Shown: piece after piece, positions 45,360 through 57,161 of the stretch | Layout of the letters: each line of letters opens with the position of its first letter | How positions within the stretch are numbered: the stretch's first letter is position 1 | From: Fistulifera solaris | Lineage: Eukaryota; Bacillariophyta; Bacillariophyceae; Naviculales; Stauroneidaceae | Length of the DNA stretch: 64,000 bases | Assembly: GCA_030295235.1 (NCBI GenBank) | Contig: AP026153.1 | Span: 186,001 to 250,000, forward strand | Reading direction: 5' to 3' | Notes under the pieces: generated by a model | Databases searched by the model: none | The model's input: only the letters and a program-made list of their open reading frames with translations | What the model was told of the DNA's origin: nothing | Position numbers and translations under genes: made by a program

Positions 45360-46000
45360 TTAGAGGACGGCAATTTGTGCCCACCACGCCCAAATTTGGT
45401 CTTGATATGCATTGCCCATCGAAATGTAGTTTACTCCGTCCAACCAGTGGTAGCCCGTAATTGTAACGTTAGGATCTTCTGCCACAATATCAAGAGTAGG
45501 AATGTCTTCCACCGAAACCGTGTCGTAATCAGTTTTGTTATCACGTGCCCTAACCGAGGCAAAAAGGGTAGTAGCGCCAGATGATGGTCCCAACGATGAA
45601 GAGTCACTCTGTCAAACAGCTTTAATCTGACAAATCGCTCAATGAAAAAGGTTATAATTGTAAAAGTGCAGCGAACCAAATGTGAATTGCGGGTCTCAAG
45701 AGCTTCGACAAAGGCATCACCTTCCTCTTCCATGCTTTGCATTCCGCAAAATAATTCAAAACTCAAATCGATAGGATGATTATTTCTCGTCGCTAGAAAC
45801 ACTGATTGCGCAGCATAGATCGTCATGCGCTTGAGCTTCAAATGTCGTCTTGGGCTGTTCGCAAAAATGGCAGCGAGATGCGTCGTTTTGATGGCACTGA
45901 CGTCGAATCCCAGTGACTGAGTTATTTCGATACATGAATTGTTTTCATGTGTCCGTCTCTGATGTACAAGCCCAAGAGAAGCTAGTCCGTCTTACTACGT
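45360..46000 (-). pseudogene. Truncated middle fragment of the array family
   Basis: It contains the middle blocks AAQSVFLATRNNHPIDL, DAFVEALETRNSHL and D-I-P-T-L-D-I-V-A-E-D-P, with several breaks. It begins with the shared T-H-L-A-A-I-F-A-N block and lacks both ends. Its downstream end abuts the N-terminal start of the neighbouring fragment, so the two are joined in the wrong order. Confidence 0.6.
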
Positions 46001-46105
46001 TTCGGCCGTGAGATCCGGCCAGACAAATGATACGCCACATTGTTTTCCTCATCAACAGACTGGTCGGAAGCACTAAGTCTATCCATGTTGGCCGACTGAA
46101 TCCCC

Positions 46106-47570
46106 TCATATAGGGGAGTCTGTGTAACTGGTCAGCAACAAAGCGGTACGCTTGAAATCTGCACGCGCGCTTTCTGTCAGGGCCGTCCCTATCAGCTTTG
46201 TGCGAAGAGAGTGCGGCGACTCCTTCAGAAATTCGGACCCAGTGTAAAAACGATTGAAGATGTACAGCTCATTAACGTCATCCCGATTCATCACTGACTC
46301 CATCCACTCACCACGTATCTCGATGCGTCGATTGCGAGAAAGCAGATGCTTCAACCATGAACAATCAGAGTCGTCTGAGTGTACCTCGATTGTTGTTGTA
46401 CGCAATACCTGTCATGGTCATCAAAGGATTCGAGCAATTCCGTCCAATGACTTTGCCGAAAGATATGGTACATCTCCAAATCCAAGGATACAAGCTCTTT
46501 GTTTGCTGCTATTGCTCTAACAAGCTCTTTCAAGATTATTTTCGAATGTTTTGGCTCAACAGCAGAATGCCCTCTACCCTCAAACTTAACGCCAAGGTGA
46601 CGGAAATGTCCAATACTAGCTACCCGACGAAGTAAAGAAGCAGTAACATCCACTCCATCGTTCCATGCATCAACCCATACCGTAACAATTAGCTCCTCTG
46701 CCACAATGTCGATGGTCTGAAAGTCTTCCGGTCGCACTTTGCTGGAGTCGAAGCTGTACTTAAGTACCTTCACCGGAGCCGAGAATGGGAGAAGCACCAT
46801 GGAAAGGACGTTAAAATTCTGCCTCTCAGTACAAATTGCTACGTAGCGCCTACGGCGAGGCAGAATTTTAACGCCCGTTCCATGTCACTATCCCAAAGAG
46901 GAAGGGTTAATTTCTTAAAAATTGCTAATCGCGACAGTTGCTCAACGTTTTCATCACTCAAGGGAAGATCATCCAAAAAACGCAGCGAACCAAAATGGGT
47001 CCCCCGAACTTGAAGTGCTTGGACGAGGGCATTATCTCCATCTTCCAGAACGTTCAAAAACTCAAATGCCAAATCAATGGGGTGATGGTTTCGTGAGGCT
47101 AGAAAAGCCAACTGAGCCGAATTCACATGAACACTATTAAACTCTACGCGTCGGTTCTGATTGTTCTCAAAAATTGTAGCAAAGTGATTTGTTTAAACGG
47201 AAGCAAAATCGAACGTATTGCTTTGGTTCTTTCTTGATGCAAACCCCACCAATACATTGCCGTCTCCTCAATAGCCTCGTCGTTTTTGCTTGAAATTACA
47301 ACTCTCGAATTTCGCCTGGGATTATACAAAATGAACAGCAAATGCAAACTTCTGTCGATATTGTCATAATCAGGGTAATTTTCGGACATGTAAAAGAGTC
47401 TCATTGCCCATTCAAACAGCAGTCCTTGGTCCATACAGCTCGAGTTCCTAGAAGGGTTCTCTACGAGGCCTGTAAGTTGGAGTTTTGTGACCGCCGCGCC
47501 AGTGAGAGCTACTTGTTCAGGAGTGCGTAACCCATCTGGAATAATCTCAAATAGGATTTCATCTTCTGAA
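46106..47570 (-). pseudogene. Family-C member of the array, disrupted by a hairpin insertion
   Basis: Reads from E-I-L-F-E-I-I-P-D-G (near 47540) through A-M-Y-W-W-G-L, NSAQLAFLASRNHHPIDL, ALVQALQVRGTHFGSL, MVLLPFSAPVKVLKYSF, SIGHFRHLGVKF and LLSRNRRIEIRGEW, to the end at 46106. There are frame breaks and a stop near 47190, and no clear start ATG. A palindromic insertion (46798-46884) interrupts the frame right before the VLLPFSAP block. The C-terminal basic tail is absent, as in member A. Confidence 0.7.
46798..46884. repeat. 87-bp hairpin insertion with 28-bp inverted repeats
   Basis: 46798-46825 and 46857-46884 are inverted copies matching at 26 of 28 bases, including 17 perfect bases (CGTTAAAATTCTGCCTC at 46809-46825). 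A 31-base loop lies between them. It sits inside family member C, exactly between two conserved coding blocks. No target duplication is evident. It is either a small MITE or a snap-back duplication. Confidence 0.85.
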
Positions 47571-47873
47571 AGCTCTTCAGCATTTGTTGCTCTTCAGCAT
47601 TTAACACACTACTCCGTATAATAACTATACATACTACGTACCGGTACCGCGGTACGGTACCAGGAAAATAATAACAACTTGTATATCAGTAATAGTCATT
47701 AAGGTCACTGGTTTAGATTCTCTAGGAGGACGATGACGACGATAGGCTCCATTATCATCCAGCACATCAATTTCATAGAATAGTCTCACAGAAGGTAATT
47801 CTAAAAAAGCTACGCTTCAGTGTAACGGTTTCTCTAAGTTTGTACTACTTTGATAATATTGGGAAACAATGTC
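47571..47873. other. Intergenic with GGTACC-rich palindromic stretch
   Basis: 303 bp. The 12-mer ATGCTGAAGAGC (minus strand) is duplicated near 47568-47596. A near-palindrome of GGTACC units lies near 47640-47662. No gene is supported. Confidence 0.35.
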
Positions 47874-48983
47874 TTAGTCTCGAATTCTCGGCCACAGCGC
47901 TTGCTCCATTTTCTCCATGGATATGATAACTTTCACCGGCGTAGCACTTTTATCAATAGTCCAGGTGCCCGAATCTACGTCGATGTTTTCGAAAAGTTTG
48001 AGTAAAACGAGAGGTTCTTGACGAAAGCGCACTTCTAAAGCCTGTGGACGAAACTTGATCTGCAAATCTTTGCCGCTTCCGTCTTCCGGCATAGACACTG
48101 TTACTTCCAGCTCTTCTTCCGTCTGCGTCCATGAAAATCCCTCCTCTACTTTCGACTTTCCATCACTGCCGGCTACCGACGGCTGCGTTGCATCCGTTCG
48201 ACCGGTAATGCGATTCATTTCCATTTGATGTTCTAAATTCTCCGTGACTGCTGTTTTCAACCACGGCGCATCGTACGTAGTATCGATACCTTCTACAAAG
48301 GACTGGTTGGTGATTCGACCTCCTAATTTTTGGACACGACCCAAATATACATCGCCATAGAATTGGGGAGGAGGATTGAATCCAGCGAGTTCCGCGTATT
48401 TGCTCGCTCGTGTATTGAGACGCAATCGTTTCAACATTCCTACTTCGTCCAAATAGATATTGATTCCGGTAAATGTATTCGAAGGACTCGGATAAACAAG
48501 AGGGAAAACTTCCACGCTAGCTTGTGCGGCTACTTTTTGCAGTGATTCATGCGACACAGAAGCCGGTGCATCGGTCGATCCCAACAAAGCATTCTGCTCC
48601 TGCAATAACGAAACATCCACATCGGACTGGTTGTTCGAAAAAGCCGAAATCAAATGTTCGGTCAAAGATCACCCCTCCGGTGGCTCCCCGTCGAACGGTG
48701 AGTTCTTTCAATGGCTGTGTCGTATCGGCGGGCACCAAAACGTACGAGATTTCTTCACCAGCTTCCAACCCCTCGGCTTCTTGCAGTGCACTCTTCACAC
48801 GCCCCGCCATTCGTTCTTCGGCTGTGGAAATATGAACTCCCTAATATACAAAAATATAAAGAGTGAGCAGAAGACACGGAAAGGGATGACGACTACTCCA
48901 AGTTGTACGTTGCTTACTCGTTCTCGCAGCCAGGTCAATCGCTCATCGGGCGTCATTTCCGCTTCTTCTTTCGTTTCTGACAT
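47874..48983 (-). CDS. CS-domain (p23/NudC-like) protein of unknown function
   Basis: About 343 residues from two exons: 48983-48918 and 48840-47874 (phase 0 GTAAGC donor, TTAG acceptor). An acidic helical N-terminus is followed by V-P-A-D-T-T-Q-P-L-K-E-L. A middle section has NTFTGINIYLDEVGMLKRL and N-P-P-P-Q-F-Y-G-D-V-Y-L-G-R. The C-terminal CS domain has FSWTQTEEELEVTVSMP, K-F-R-P-Q-A-L-E-V-R-F and S-G-T-W-T-I-D. This is a Hsp90-cochaperone-type beta-sandwich. The middle region is conserved-looking, with Y-G and F-Y-G. One extra base near 48670 breaks the frame. Confidence 0.8.
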
Positions 48984-50062
48984 TCTGCGCTTTTTCCTTG
49001 TCGTTTAATTTGCAATGCAAGAAGAAAACTCTAGTAGTAATGTAATGTGAATGCAGGAAAACGTACTGTAAGCAAAAAATGGCGGCACTTTTTTCGATCC
49101 TGTTCGGTGCAACTCGATCTCATTTTTTGCTGTCGTATCGCGTCCCGTCTGTCTGTCGCACAGCCTAAAAACGAACAACACTATGTAGTACGTAGTATGT
49201 ATATATATTATGTGTGTACGTACTAAAACTCTGTGGACACCAAGAAACGCTTTCCAGAACGAAGTACGTGTCAAGTTCTCACTTTTTCTTTCGTTTTCGG
49301 AACCTTCATCATTTTTTCGTGATCGGCTTGCGTTTCATTGCAACCGACTACTAGAGTATGCTCTGCCGTTCTCATGGTTGGCTTCTGTGGTGAAAGAAGA
49401 AGTGACCCAAAGAGCGCTCGCTTGGGCGAAAAGAAATATTCATCGTCCTGGGTACATTTTTCGGAGGACTTTTTCGTGGGCTCACGCCATTCGAAGTGGA
49501 ACGTCCCTTGGGTTGCTAGCAATGAGCAAAGACAACAGTTCAAAAGCTCACTCCTGTCTGACTTACAGTCAAAAAATAAGAGCAAACGCTTAACCGAGCA
49601 GACACTCAATTTCTTGTGGGGTCTTTGTTCGCCGTTCCCCAATTCATCTTGTTGGGATCCTATGCAGCACACGTTCGAGGAATTTCATCACATTTTTACA
49701 GAAGAGACAGATCAAAATTCCTGTGCATCGAGTCAAGGTATATCGACCAAGTTTACGCATTCTTCCTTTCGCAGACCAGCCGCTACTAGTAGAACGCCTC
49801 CTCGTACAGGAATTCCGGCGTCGATTTATATTAGAGGGAACGTGGATGTGACAAGCTGAGTGAAACAAATGCTTTGCATCTGAAAGTGACGATCTTTCGC
49901 GGTTCGCGTGAAAGAACTGTAAAGATAAATAAAAAGAAGGCCACTAAAACACCTATTTGAATGTCATCATGTGTTTTGAGCCCCCATGCCGTTTCCAGCA
50001 ACTTTTATCGTAGTTTTATGCGTTGTTGAAAGAACACTCTCAACATCAAAAGCTTCAATCCT
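48984..50062. other. Intergenic region, possible orphan frame
   Basis: 1079 bp. A plus-strand frame of 173 codons (49338-49859) is open but has no recognisable domain, signal peptide or neighbour logic. I do not annotate it as a gene. An alternating AT/GT stretch lies at 49185-49220. Confidence 0.35.
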
Positions 50063-52102
50063 CTACAGACCTAGACGTATGAGTCTGGCCAACTCTGGAA
50101 AACCCTTATGATCGGCCCAACCCTCGGCTGTAAAGCCTTCGAAATCGGGAGAACAGAGCGGCTTGGTATAGTGAAATTGACCTATTTTCGACCGATCTGC
50201 GCCCTGCTGGAGCAGGAACCGAATCAAGTGCCTGTCACCCGCGTACGCTGCGTTGAGAAGAGGTGTGAAACCACCACGGTCGTAACTTTCAATATCCGCA
50301 CCCTTCACCGTCACGAGCCAGCGCACTACCTTGTGTCTTTGGTGGATGACTGCCAAATTCAGTAGCGAATTTCGTTCACACACGACACCGCTGGTATAAT
50401 TAATGTCAAACTGAAAGACCTTTTCAGCGGCTGCCACGAGTTTCTCGATAGATTGCACATGATCGCCTTTCCAAAGTAAAGAAGAACCTTTCGAGAGGAC
50501 ATCGTCCCATTTCTTTCTGGCATTCTCGGTTTCACGGCGGAGCAAAGATAGATAAAGTTCACACCAAGACTTGCGCGGACGCCGCGGCAGCGTCCAGTGG
50601 GACGGGCAAAGCTGTTGCCACATGACTTCCCGCTGCTCGAAACTATTTCTGGTCTTTGTATTAATGCAACGAAGCTTTCCGTGCTCCAGTGCAGGCAGAA
50701 ACGACAAGCAATGTGCCAACACGTCGTCTGGACACCCTTCTACAGGGTCCACGAGCCGTACAAAAATCAAATGGAGGAAATTCTTGCTTTTTTCGGCTCG
50801 CCTTCTCCTTTTCTTCCAATATGGCATCAATGAAAACCAGTTCGGGTGCCTCGAGCGAGAGTTCGTGGGATGGCTTGTTGTCAGCCGATTGCGAAGATGC
50901 CACTACAGCGTCCTTTAAGCGCTCTCGCTGACGCTTGCGTCGCTGAACAAGCCACTGATTTTTTTCGTACGCGAAGCCATTCGGTAAAATTGCCGTCCTC
51001 CAAATGGGCCACTCCGTTGACATCGTCTTCGATCCTTCGCCGTTTTTGTTTGTTCCACGAATACGATTGTTTCCACCGCAATTTAGACATGTTCATCCAT
51101 TGCTGAAAACTATCGTAGCCCTGCGATGACCAAAAATCATTCGAAACGGTACAATCGGATCGATCCCATTCTTTCTTGGAGCTTCCTTTTTTATACATTC
51201 TTCTTCAATCCATGTTTGCGTGTAGGGATACACCTTATAAGAGCTCCGCCATTTTCGCTTTCGATCGGCTAGCCAACTTGAAAAATCCGTCGTGCAATAC
51301 GGATGAAGAAACTGCTGTGCATAGGTACCTTCATCTGGATCGCCATGAACATACGTGTCATCATACGGTAATGGTTTGCCTGTTGTAGTATCGACGAACA
51401 AAGGATTGGTATACACACTCGGTATTGGTTTGACAACAGTAGGAGTACTCAAGATACGTTTCGTTGCCGCAATTCGTTTCTTTCTGGGAGCAAAATAGGG
51501 CGCCAAAATGACATTCGCCGCTTGTGCCGCGAAACACGACGACTGATACAAATTACACAAGCCACTGCGCATTCGAACTTCATGTTGATGGCACGCCATC
51601 GACACAGCCTTGTGATGACGAGCAATGAGTAGACAGAGTTGTTGCGTGGATCGCAAATACTGTGCGAGTGCATCGACGTAAGAACCGTATTGATAGGGAA
51701 GGTGGCCGTTAATAGCGAGCACTAAATCTCCTGGAAGTAACGCTGGTGATACTGAGGATTGTGCTTGTCGTATAATGCGAGGGACTGCTTGTTGTGAGAA
51801 AAGAGGTGCTTGGAGCCACTTAGAAGGAAGAGATTCGGTGACGGAAGAGGAAGGAGCTATCCAGTGTCCTTGAATCAGCTGTGGCAATGTCGTGACGGAA
51901 CCCAAAATCACCAGAGAACCGAAATTCGAAAAGGAAATTCCCCATGCTTGATGTAAAGAGGATCGTTGGAGCAATACGACAACAAAGGAGAAGGGGGTCG
52001 GCTAGTTGCATTATTTGACACCGAAGGCGTTACTACACGGCAGTTGGGTGTCTTCTTCGGGGGAGGAGGAGAATTATATGGCGCCGGCGTTACAGGCACC
52101 AT
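50063..52102 (-). CDS. PDZ-like / F-box / ankyrin-repeat protein
   Basis: About 679 residues across four frame breaks: a missing base near 51975-52000, a missing A near 51188, an extra A near 50968 and an extra T near 50770. Order: a Pro-rich N-terminus, a PDZ-like domain (P-G-D-L-V-L-A-I-N-G-H), two Trp-rich units of one type (F-S-S-W-L-A-D-R-K-R-K-W-R-S-S-Y and F-Q-Q-W-M ... W-K-Q-S-Y) with a third partial unit, and a basic linker. Then an F-box (CPDDVLAHCLSFLPALEHGK ... W-Q-Q-L-C) and two ankyrin repeats (F-T-P-L-L-N-A-A-Y-A-G-D-R). The F-box implies an SCF ubiquitin-ligase adaptor. This domain order is unusual. Targets are unknown. Confidence 0.7.
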
Positions 52103-53337
<1,235 letters not shown>

Positions 53338-53401
53338 CTATTGGAATAGAGTTCTACTGAAAAAATAATATATACTCCGTATGTTACAGGGAGACCACAT
53401 C

Positions 53402-53980
53402 TCACTTGCGCGACTTGGACCGTGTCGCTTTGAACTTCTTTGTTCTCTTTTTCTTGACCGGTGTATTCTCTTTCTTCAAAGCCTTCTTTTGTTCTTTCTT
53501 TTCATTGCGCTCCTTCAATTGCCGCGCCGTCTCTTTTTGTCGTTGTGACGCGGTTTGGGCCATGGTATTTTGCAAATGTTCACGAATCGTCGCAAAGGGG
53601 TCGGCTTGAAAAGCAGGATGTTGTAGGACTAAATTCATATGCGCTACTTCTTTCTGTACGAGATTTTGCTTTGCTTTGTTGGATTTGATGATTGGGGCAG
53701 TCGACGTTGATGCTGGCGCTTCGTCTTCTTTGTCAACGACAGTATCCAGTAGCGCCGACCGAATGGCATCCATTCCATCAATTTGTTTCTTTTGTTCTTC
53801 TTGTCGCTTCAGCTTTAGAGAAGAGAGAATCATTTTCTCTTTTTGTAAGTATTGTTCACGTTTTTGCAGCCGCTTCCGTTGTCCTCGGCTCAATTCATCG
53901 CCTGCTTCTTTGGCGGTTTCTTTCACAGCTGCTGCTGCCGCCGCCTTACGAAATGTTCCTACTTTGGCTAATTTCGGCAT
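53402..53980 (-). CDS. Ribosome biogenesis protein SLX9/FAM207-like
   Basis: 192 residues from ATG 53980. It is highly basic, with L-S-R-G-Q-R-K-R-L-Q-K-R-E, and then HMNLVLQHPAFQADPFATI, R-E-H-L-Q-N-T. The last part matches the SLX9 consensus (VLxHPxF...P..I..HL). A Lys/Arg-rich C-terminus (K-K-K-R-T-K-K-F-K) would localise it to the nucleolus. Its role would be 40S pre-ribosome assembly. Similar short basic proteins exist elsewhere, so the family call is moderate. It is convergent with ADAT2, with stop codons 65 bp apart. Confidence 0.7.
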   Translation of the reverse strand: MPKLAKVGTFRKAAAAAAVKETAKEAGDELSRGQRKRLQKREQYLQKEKMILSSLKLKRQEEQKKQIDGMDAIRSALLDTVVDKEDEAPASTSTAPIIKSNKAKQNLVQKEVAHMNLVLQHPAFQADPFATIREHLQNTMAQTASQRQKETARQLKERNEKKEQKKALKKENTPVKKKRTKKFKATRSKSRK

Positions 53981-54635
53981 TCTTGTGTTGGTCAATGCTC
54001 AGGAAAACGAGTAATAATGAGAAGGCGCAAGTATTACGGATATGACGAGCAAGATGCCGTTTACGGCATTTCATAAAGAACAGTAAAAAATCGAATGGAG
54101 GTGACGATGAAGGCGCGGAAAAGACTCGTGACTCATGGTAACGGCTCATTCGTATTATTTTTTCTGTTTGTATGCGCGTGCGCGTGCGCGTATTCCTTCT
54201 GATAATGACTTAAACTCCAGTCGGGGAAACAAATAGTCTAATAGTCGTCGCTACTCGCTACTCCGTATTTTTTGTTTTGTGTCAAGCGGGTGATTAGTGT
54301 ATAGGGGCTAAGCTCACAGTTATGTTTGCCTCGCTCATCAAGCATAGACTAGTAGGAGTAAACGCCTATGACTCAAGTACAAGGGAAAAGATTTTGCCAA
54401 GTACTGCTTCTGTAACCAAACCCGGTGCAAAACTAAGCTTAACAATTCATCGTCACGCCTCTGCTTTGATCATTCTTGCTAAGATTAATGAAATTTTCAA
54501 GTCAGCTGAATTTGAGGCTTAGCTTCTGAAAACAGGGCAAGAGGTTCGTTCAACTAGGTATGTTGCCCGTAAACTTTCAATTCACCTAGTCAACAGCTAA
54601 TGTACAAAGTCATCTAATCTTAGTCTACTCGTATC
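53981..54635. other. Intergenic, with (GTGCGC)n stretch
   Basis: 655 bp. A GTGCGC-type repeat of about 16 bases lies near 54174-54190. The left part is the upstream region of SLX9; the rest is 3' flank of the first right-hand family member. No gene is supported. Confidence 0.4.
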
Positions 54636-56318
54636 TCATCTGCAAGAAGCTTTGTCTGCTAATGGTCGTAGGTGCACACGCTCTAAATTCGAAACCTCCA
54701 ATTCACTTGAAGGATTCGTTGATAATAGTAAAATCTCTTCAAACATCACGACCATTCTTTCAAAATCGTTGTCGCCAAACAACTCACTCAATGTGTCCAA
54801 GTGATTCGAGAGTAAGAGTGCCGAGTACTGAAAGTTTTGCGACGCCCTTTCGATCAAGGCAGTCGGCACCAGATTTTGCCGATCGGATGAAGACGAAGTC
54901 ACCAACTCTTTGATCCATTAAAGATGTCATTCAGTAAGTAAAGCTTGTCAATACGTGGTCCATTGGAGCATCTTTTCCCAACTCGATCGTAGACAGTGAT
55001 GCTTCGATTGCGGGTGAGCAATTTCTCCAGAGCCTTAAAGTCTCGGTTGAACCAGGAGTCCATATCGTAAGAAGCATCATCGTCGTCGTCATCTTCTCGA
55101 CAAGGTTCGAACGGAAGTAATTCTTTCACAATGAATTTGCGCAAACTCTTGTGGTCTTCCATTGCTGCAAAATACCTTCGTAACCCGACCAGTCGGCCCG
55201 CCAGTGAGTAGTGCTCAAATCCAACAATTCCAACTTGGGGTTGCCTTTGATGGCGTTGATCAATGCTTCTGAAGTAGTACGTTCAACGTCAAATGATTCG
55301 GTGCCGTCAAAGTTCCACAAATCGGCATCGCGGAAGCCATTATTCCAAAAGTCAATAGATAGGCGCAAACTCCTTAAATGACCTAGCTCGGCCATACGGT
55401 TGAAAAATGAAATCAAAGGTGCATTCCAATTGTCCGCTTTTTCGACATAAAACTTCAAATTGAGATCTTTAGCCACAATATCCAGGGTGTCAAAATCATA
55501 TGGTTGAAAGTGCGCTGCTATGACTTTGCATTCCAGGGCGTTCGTCTTCATCGAAAGCGGCAGAAGGCCGCATTCATGTCTTGAAAAGTAAAACTTGATC
55601 TTCTCGTAGGTTATGTCTAATTTCGTCAGACGCTCTAGATTGGCGCCACTGAAAAGCATCGTGTTCGTCACTAAAATTGTGGCGCTGAAGGATCCGAAAG
55701 AACACGGTTGTCGCGCTTCCAATGCGTCAACAAACGCCGTTCCCTTGTCCCTCAGAACAACATTAGTCAGCTCTATGTTCAATGGGTAAGGCCGCGTGGC
55801 CAAAATAACAGATTGCTCCGCATTCCAAATGCCTCCGTCAATTTCAAAGTACCGTTCGGGATTTGCATCGAAAATGCGTGCTAGTTGTTGGGGCAAAAGG
55901 CCGCAAATTCAAACTGATCGATCTTTCGAATGCGAATTTCAAGGCGGGACTCGCGGTTTTCGTAATACTTCAGCGACCAGTAAAAGGTCGCAGTCTCGGC
56001 AATCGCAGCATCGGTTTTGCCATATATCACACAGTCTGCTTTATTCGCGTCGCTTTCGTTGTAAATTGTAAAACGAAGGCTTCGCCCTTTGTACTTGGGT
56101 CGACCACCGACACAAAGTAGAGTCCCATTTTCGCGCCAGATCACTACTCCGTGCCGATACACAGCATCCTTATCACCGCAATCGAAATCCTCCATACGAG
56201 TTGGTTCTCGTCGCAATGTATACATGGGCAAAGTTTCTCCGTGAGTACTCGTTCGGAATTCCTGGAGCTCGCGCGATGCTTGTGAAATCAGCTCTATTAT
56301 ATTCTCTTGCTCTGTCAT
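54636..56318 (-). CDS. Family-D member of the array (three frame breaks)
   Basis: 561 residues if read across three breaks: missing T near 55888, missing T near 55165 and missing A near 54913. The start MTEQENIIEL is followed by W-R-E-N-G-T-L-L, YGKTDAAIAETATFYWSLK, ARIFDANPERYFEI, NAEQSVILATRPYPLNI, GTAFVDALEARQ, ELGHLRSLRLSI, LLDLS, M-E-D-H-K-S-L-R-K-F, RNRSITVYD and SALLLSNHLDTLSEL. The Leu-rich segments look like RNI-type LRRs. The C-terminal basic tail is short and altered. The first two breaks are TTTTTG to TTTTG and may be assembly errors, so the gene could be intact. Confidence 0.75.
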
Positions 56319-57161
56319 TTTCGTGCTTCTTTATGTCATGGGACCAACAAGTCGCTTCGCTTGAAGCCCCAAAGATTAAGATACTTTCAGCTTTATAGGA
56401 GCTGCAACAATCATCACCAACCTTTTGCTGAATGTCTGATGTTTGGATGCTTTTATCAGTGCAATAACGCAAAAATGAATGAATAAAGATCGCTTGACAA
56501 GATACAATAAGGTTGAAGTTAGCTCCGTGCGCCAACGGATCTTTTTGGGACCGGTACTCAGCTATGTGCTCTGTTTGTATTTTGTTTTGCTTTCCATAGT
56601 TGCAGCGCGCAACACAGCTCCATGGCGTTCTCAGTCCAGACATTCAGGATGAAACGTCCCGCTCCATTTGTGTTCAAGAAAAGTTAGATCAGACGTGCAG
56701 GGAAATGTTTTATTTATTAATGAAGTTTGACGACAGAATGATAATTTTAATTAGCACGCATCTAACAACAATAAATGCTATTTCTGACTTTATCCTCGTG
56801 CTGCTTTCTTCGTCGCCCGCGGTAGTGGCTCGTTTCTTTTACGTTTCGAACCCGCTGTTTCAGTCAGAGGCAACGAAGCTGGCCCTATGTGCGAAAGACA
56901 GCTAAGGATAGTTTCCACCTGTTATTTCGTTCCTTTAGGCGCTCCTATTTTATGTTCAGCTGCAGATAAGCAATTCGCATCTTAATTTCTCTTTCTGAGA
57001 TATATTATCAAATCCCATATAGTGTGTGATGAATCTTTTCCGTAAATTCCCAGTACCTAAAAAGCCCTAGCGATTCAACGGACTGCTATTCATTCATACG
57101 GTATGGACGAAATACTACGCAAATATAATATCATCTAAAGACATCGAGCTTTTCCTATACT
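56319..57161. other. Intergenic, no gene seen
   Basis: 843 bp between family members D and E. A plus-strand frame of about 101 codons (from 56600) lacks any supporting feature and is ignored. Confidence 0.4.

Noticed and set aside
49338-49859. Open frame of 173 codons on the plus strand
   Set aside because: No domain, signal, or similarity to neighbours; composition looks like noncoding sequence.
54322-54522. Open frame of 66 codons on the plus strand
   Set aside because: Too short and without any supporting feature.
56600-56905. Open frame of 101 codons on the plus strand
   Set aside because: Weak start context, no recognised feature; likely chance.
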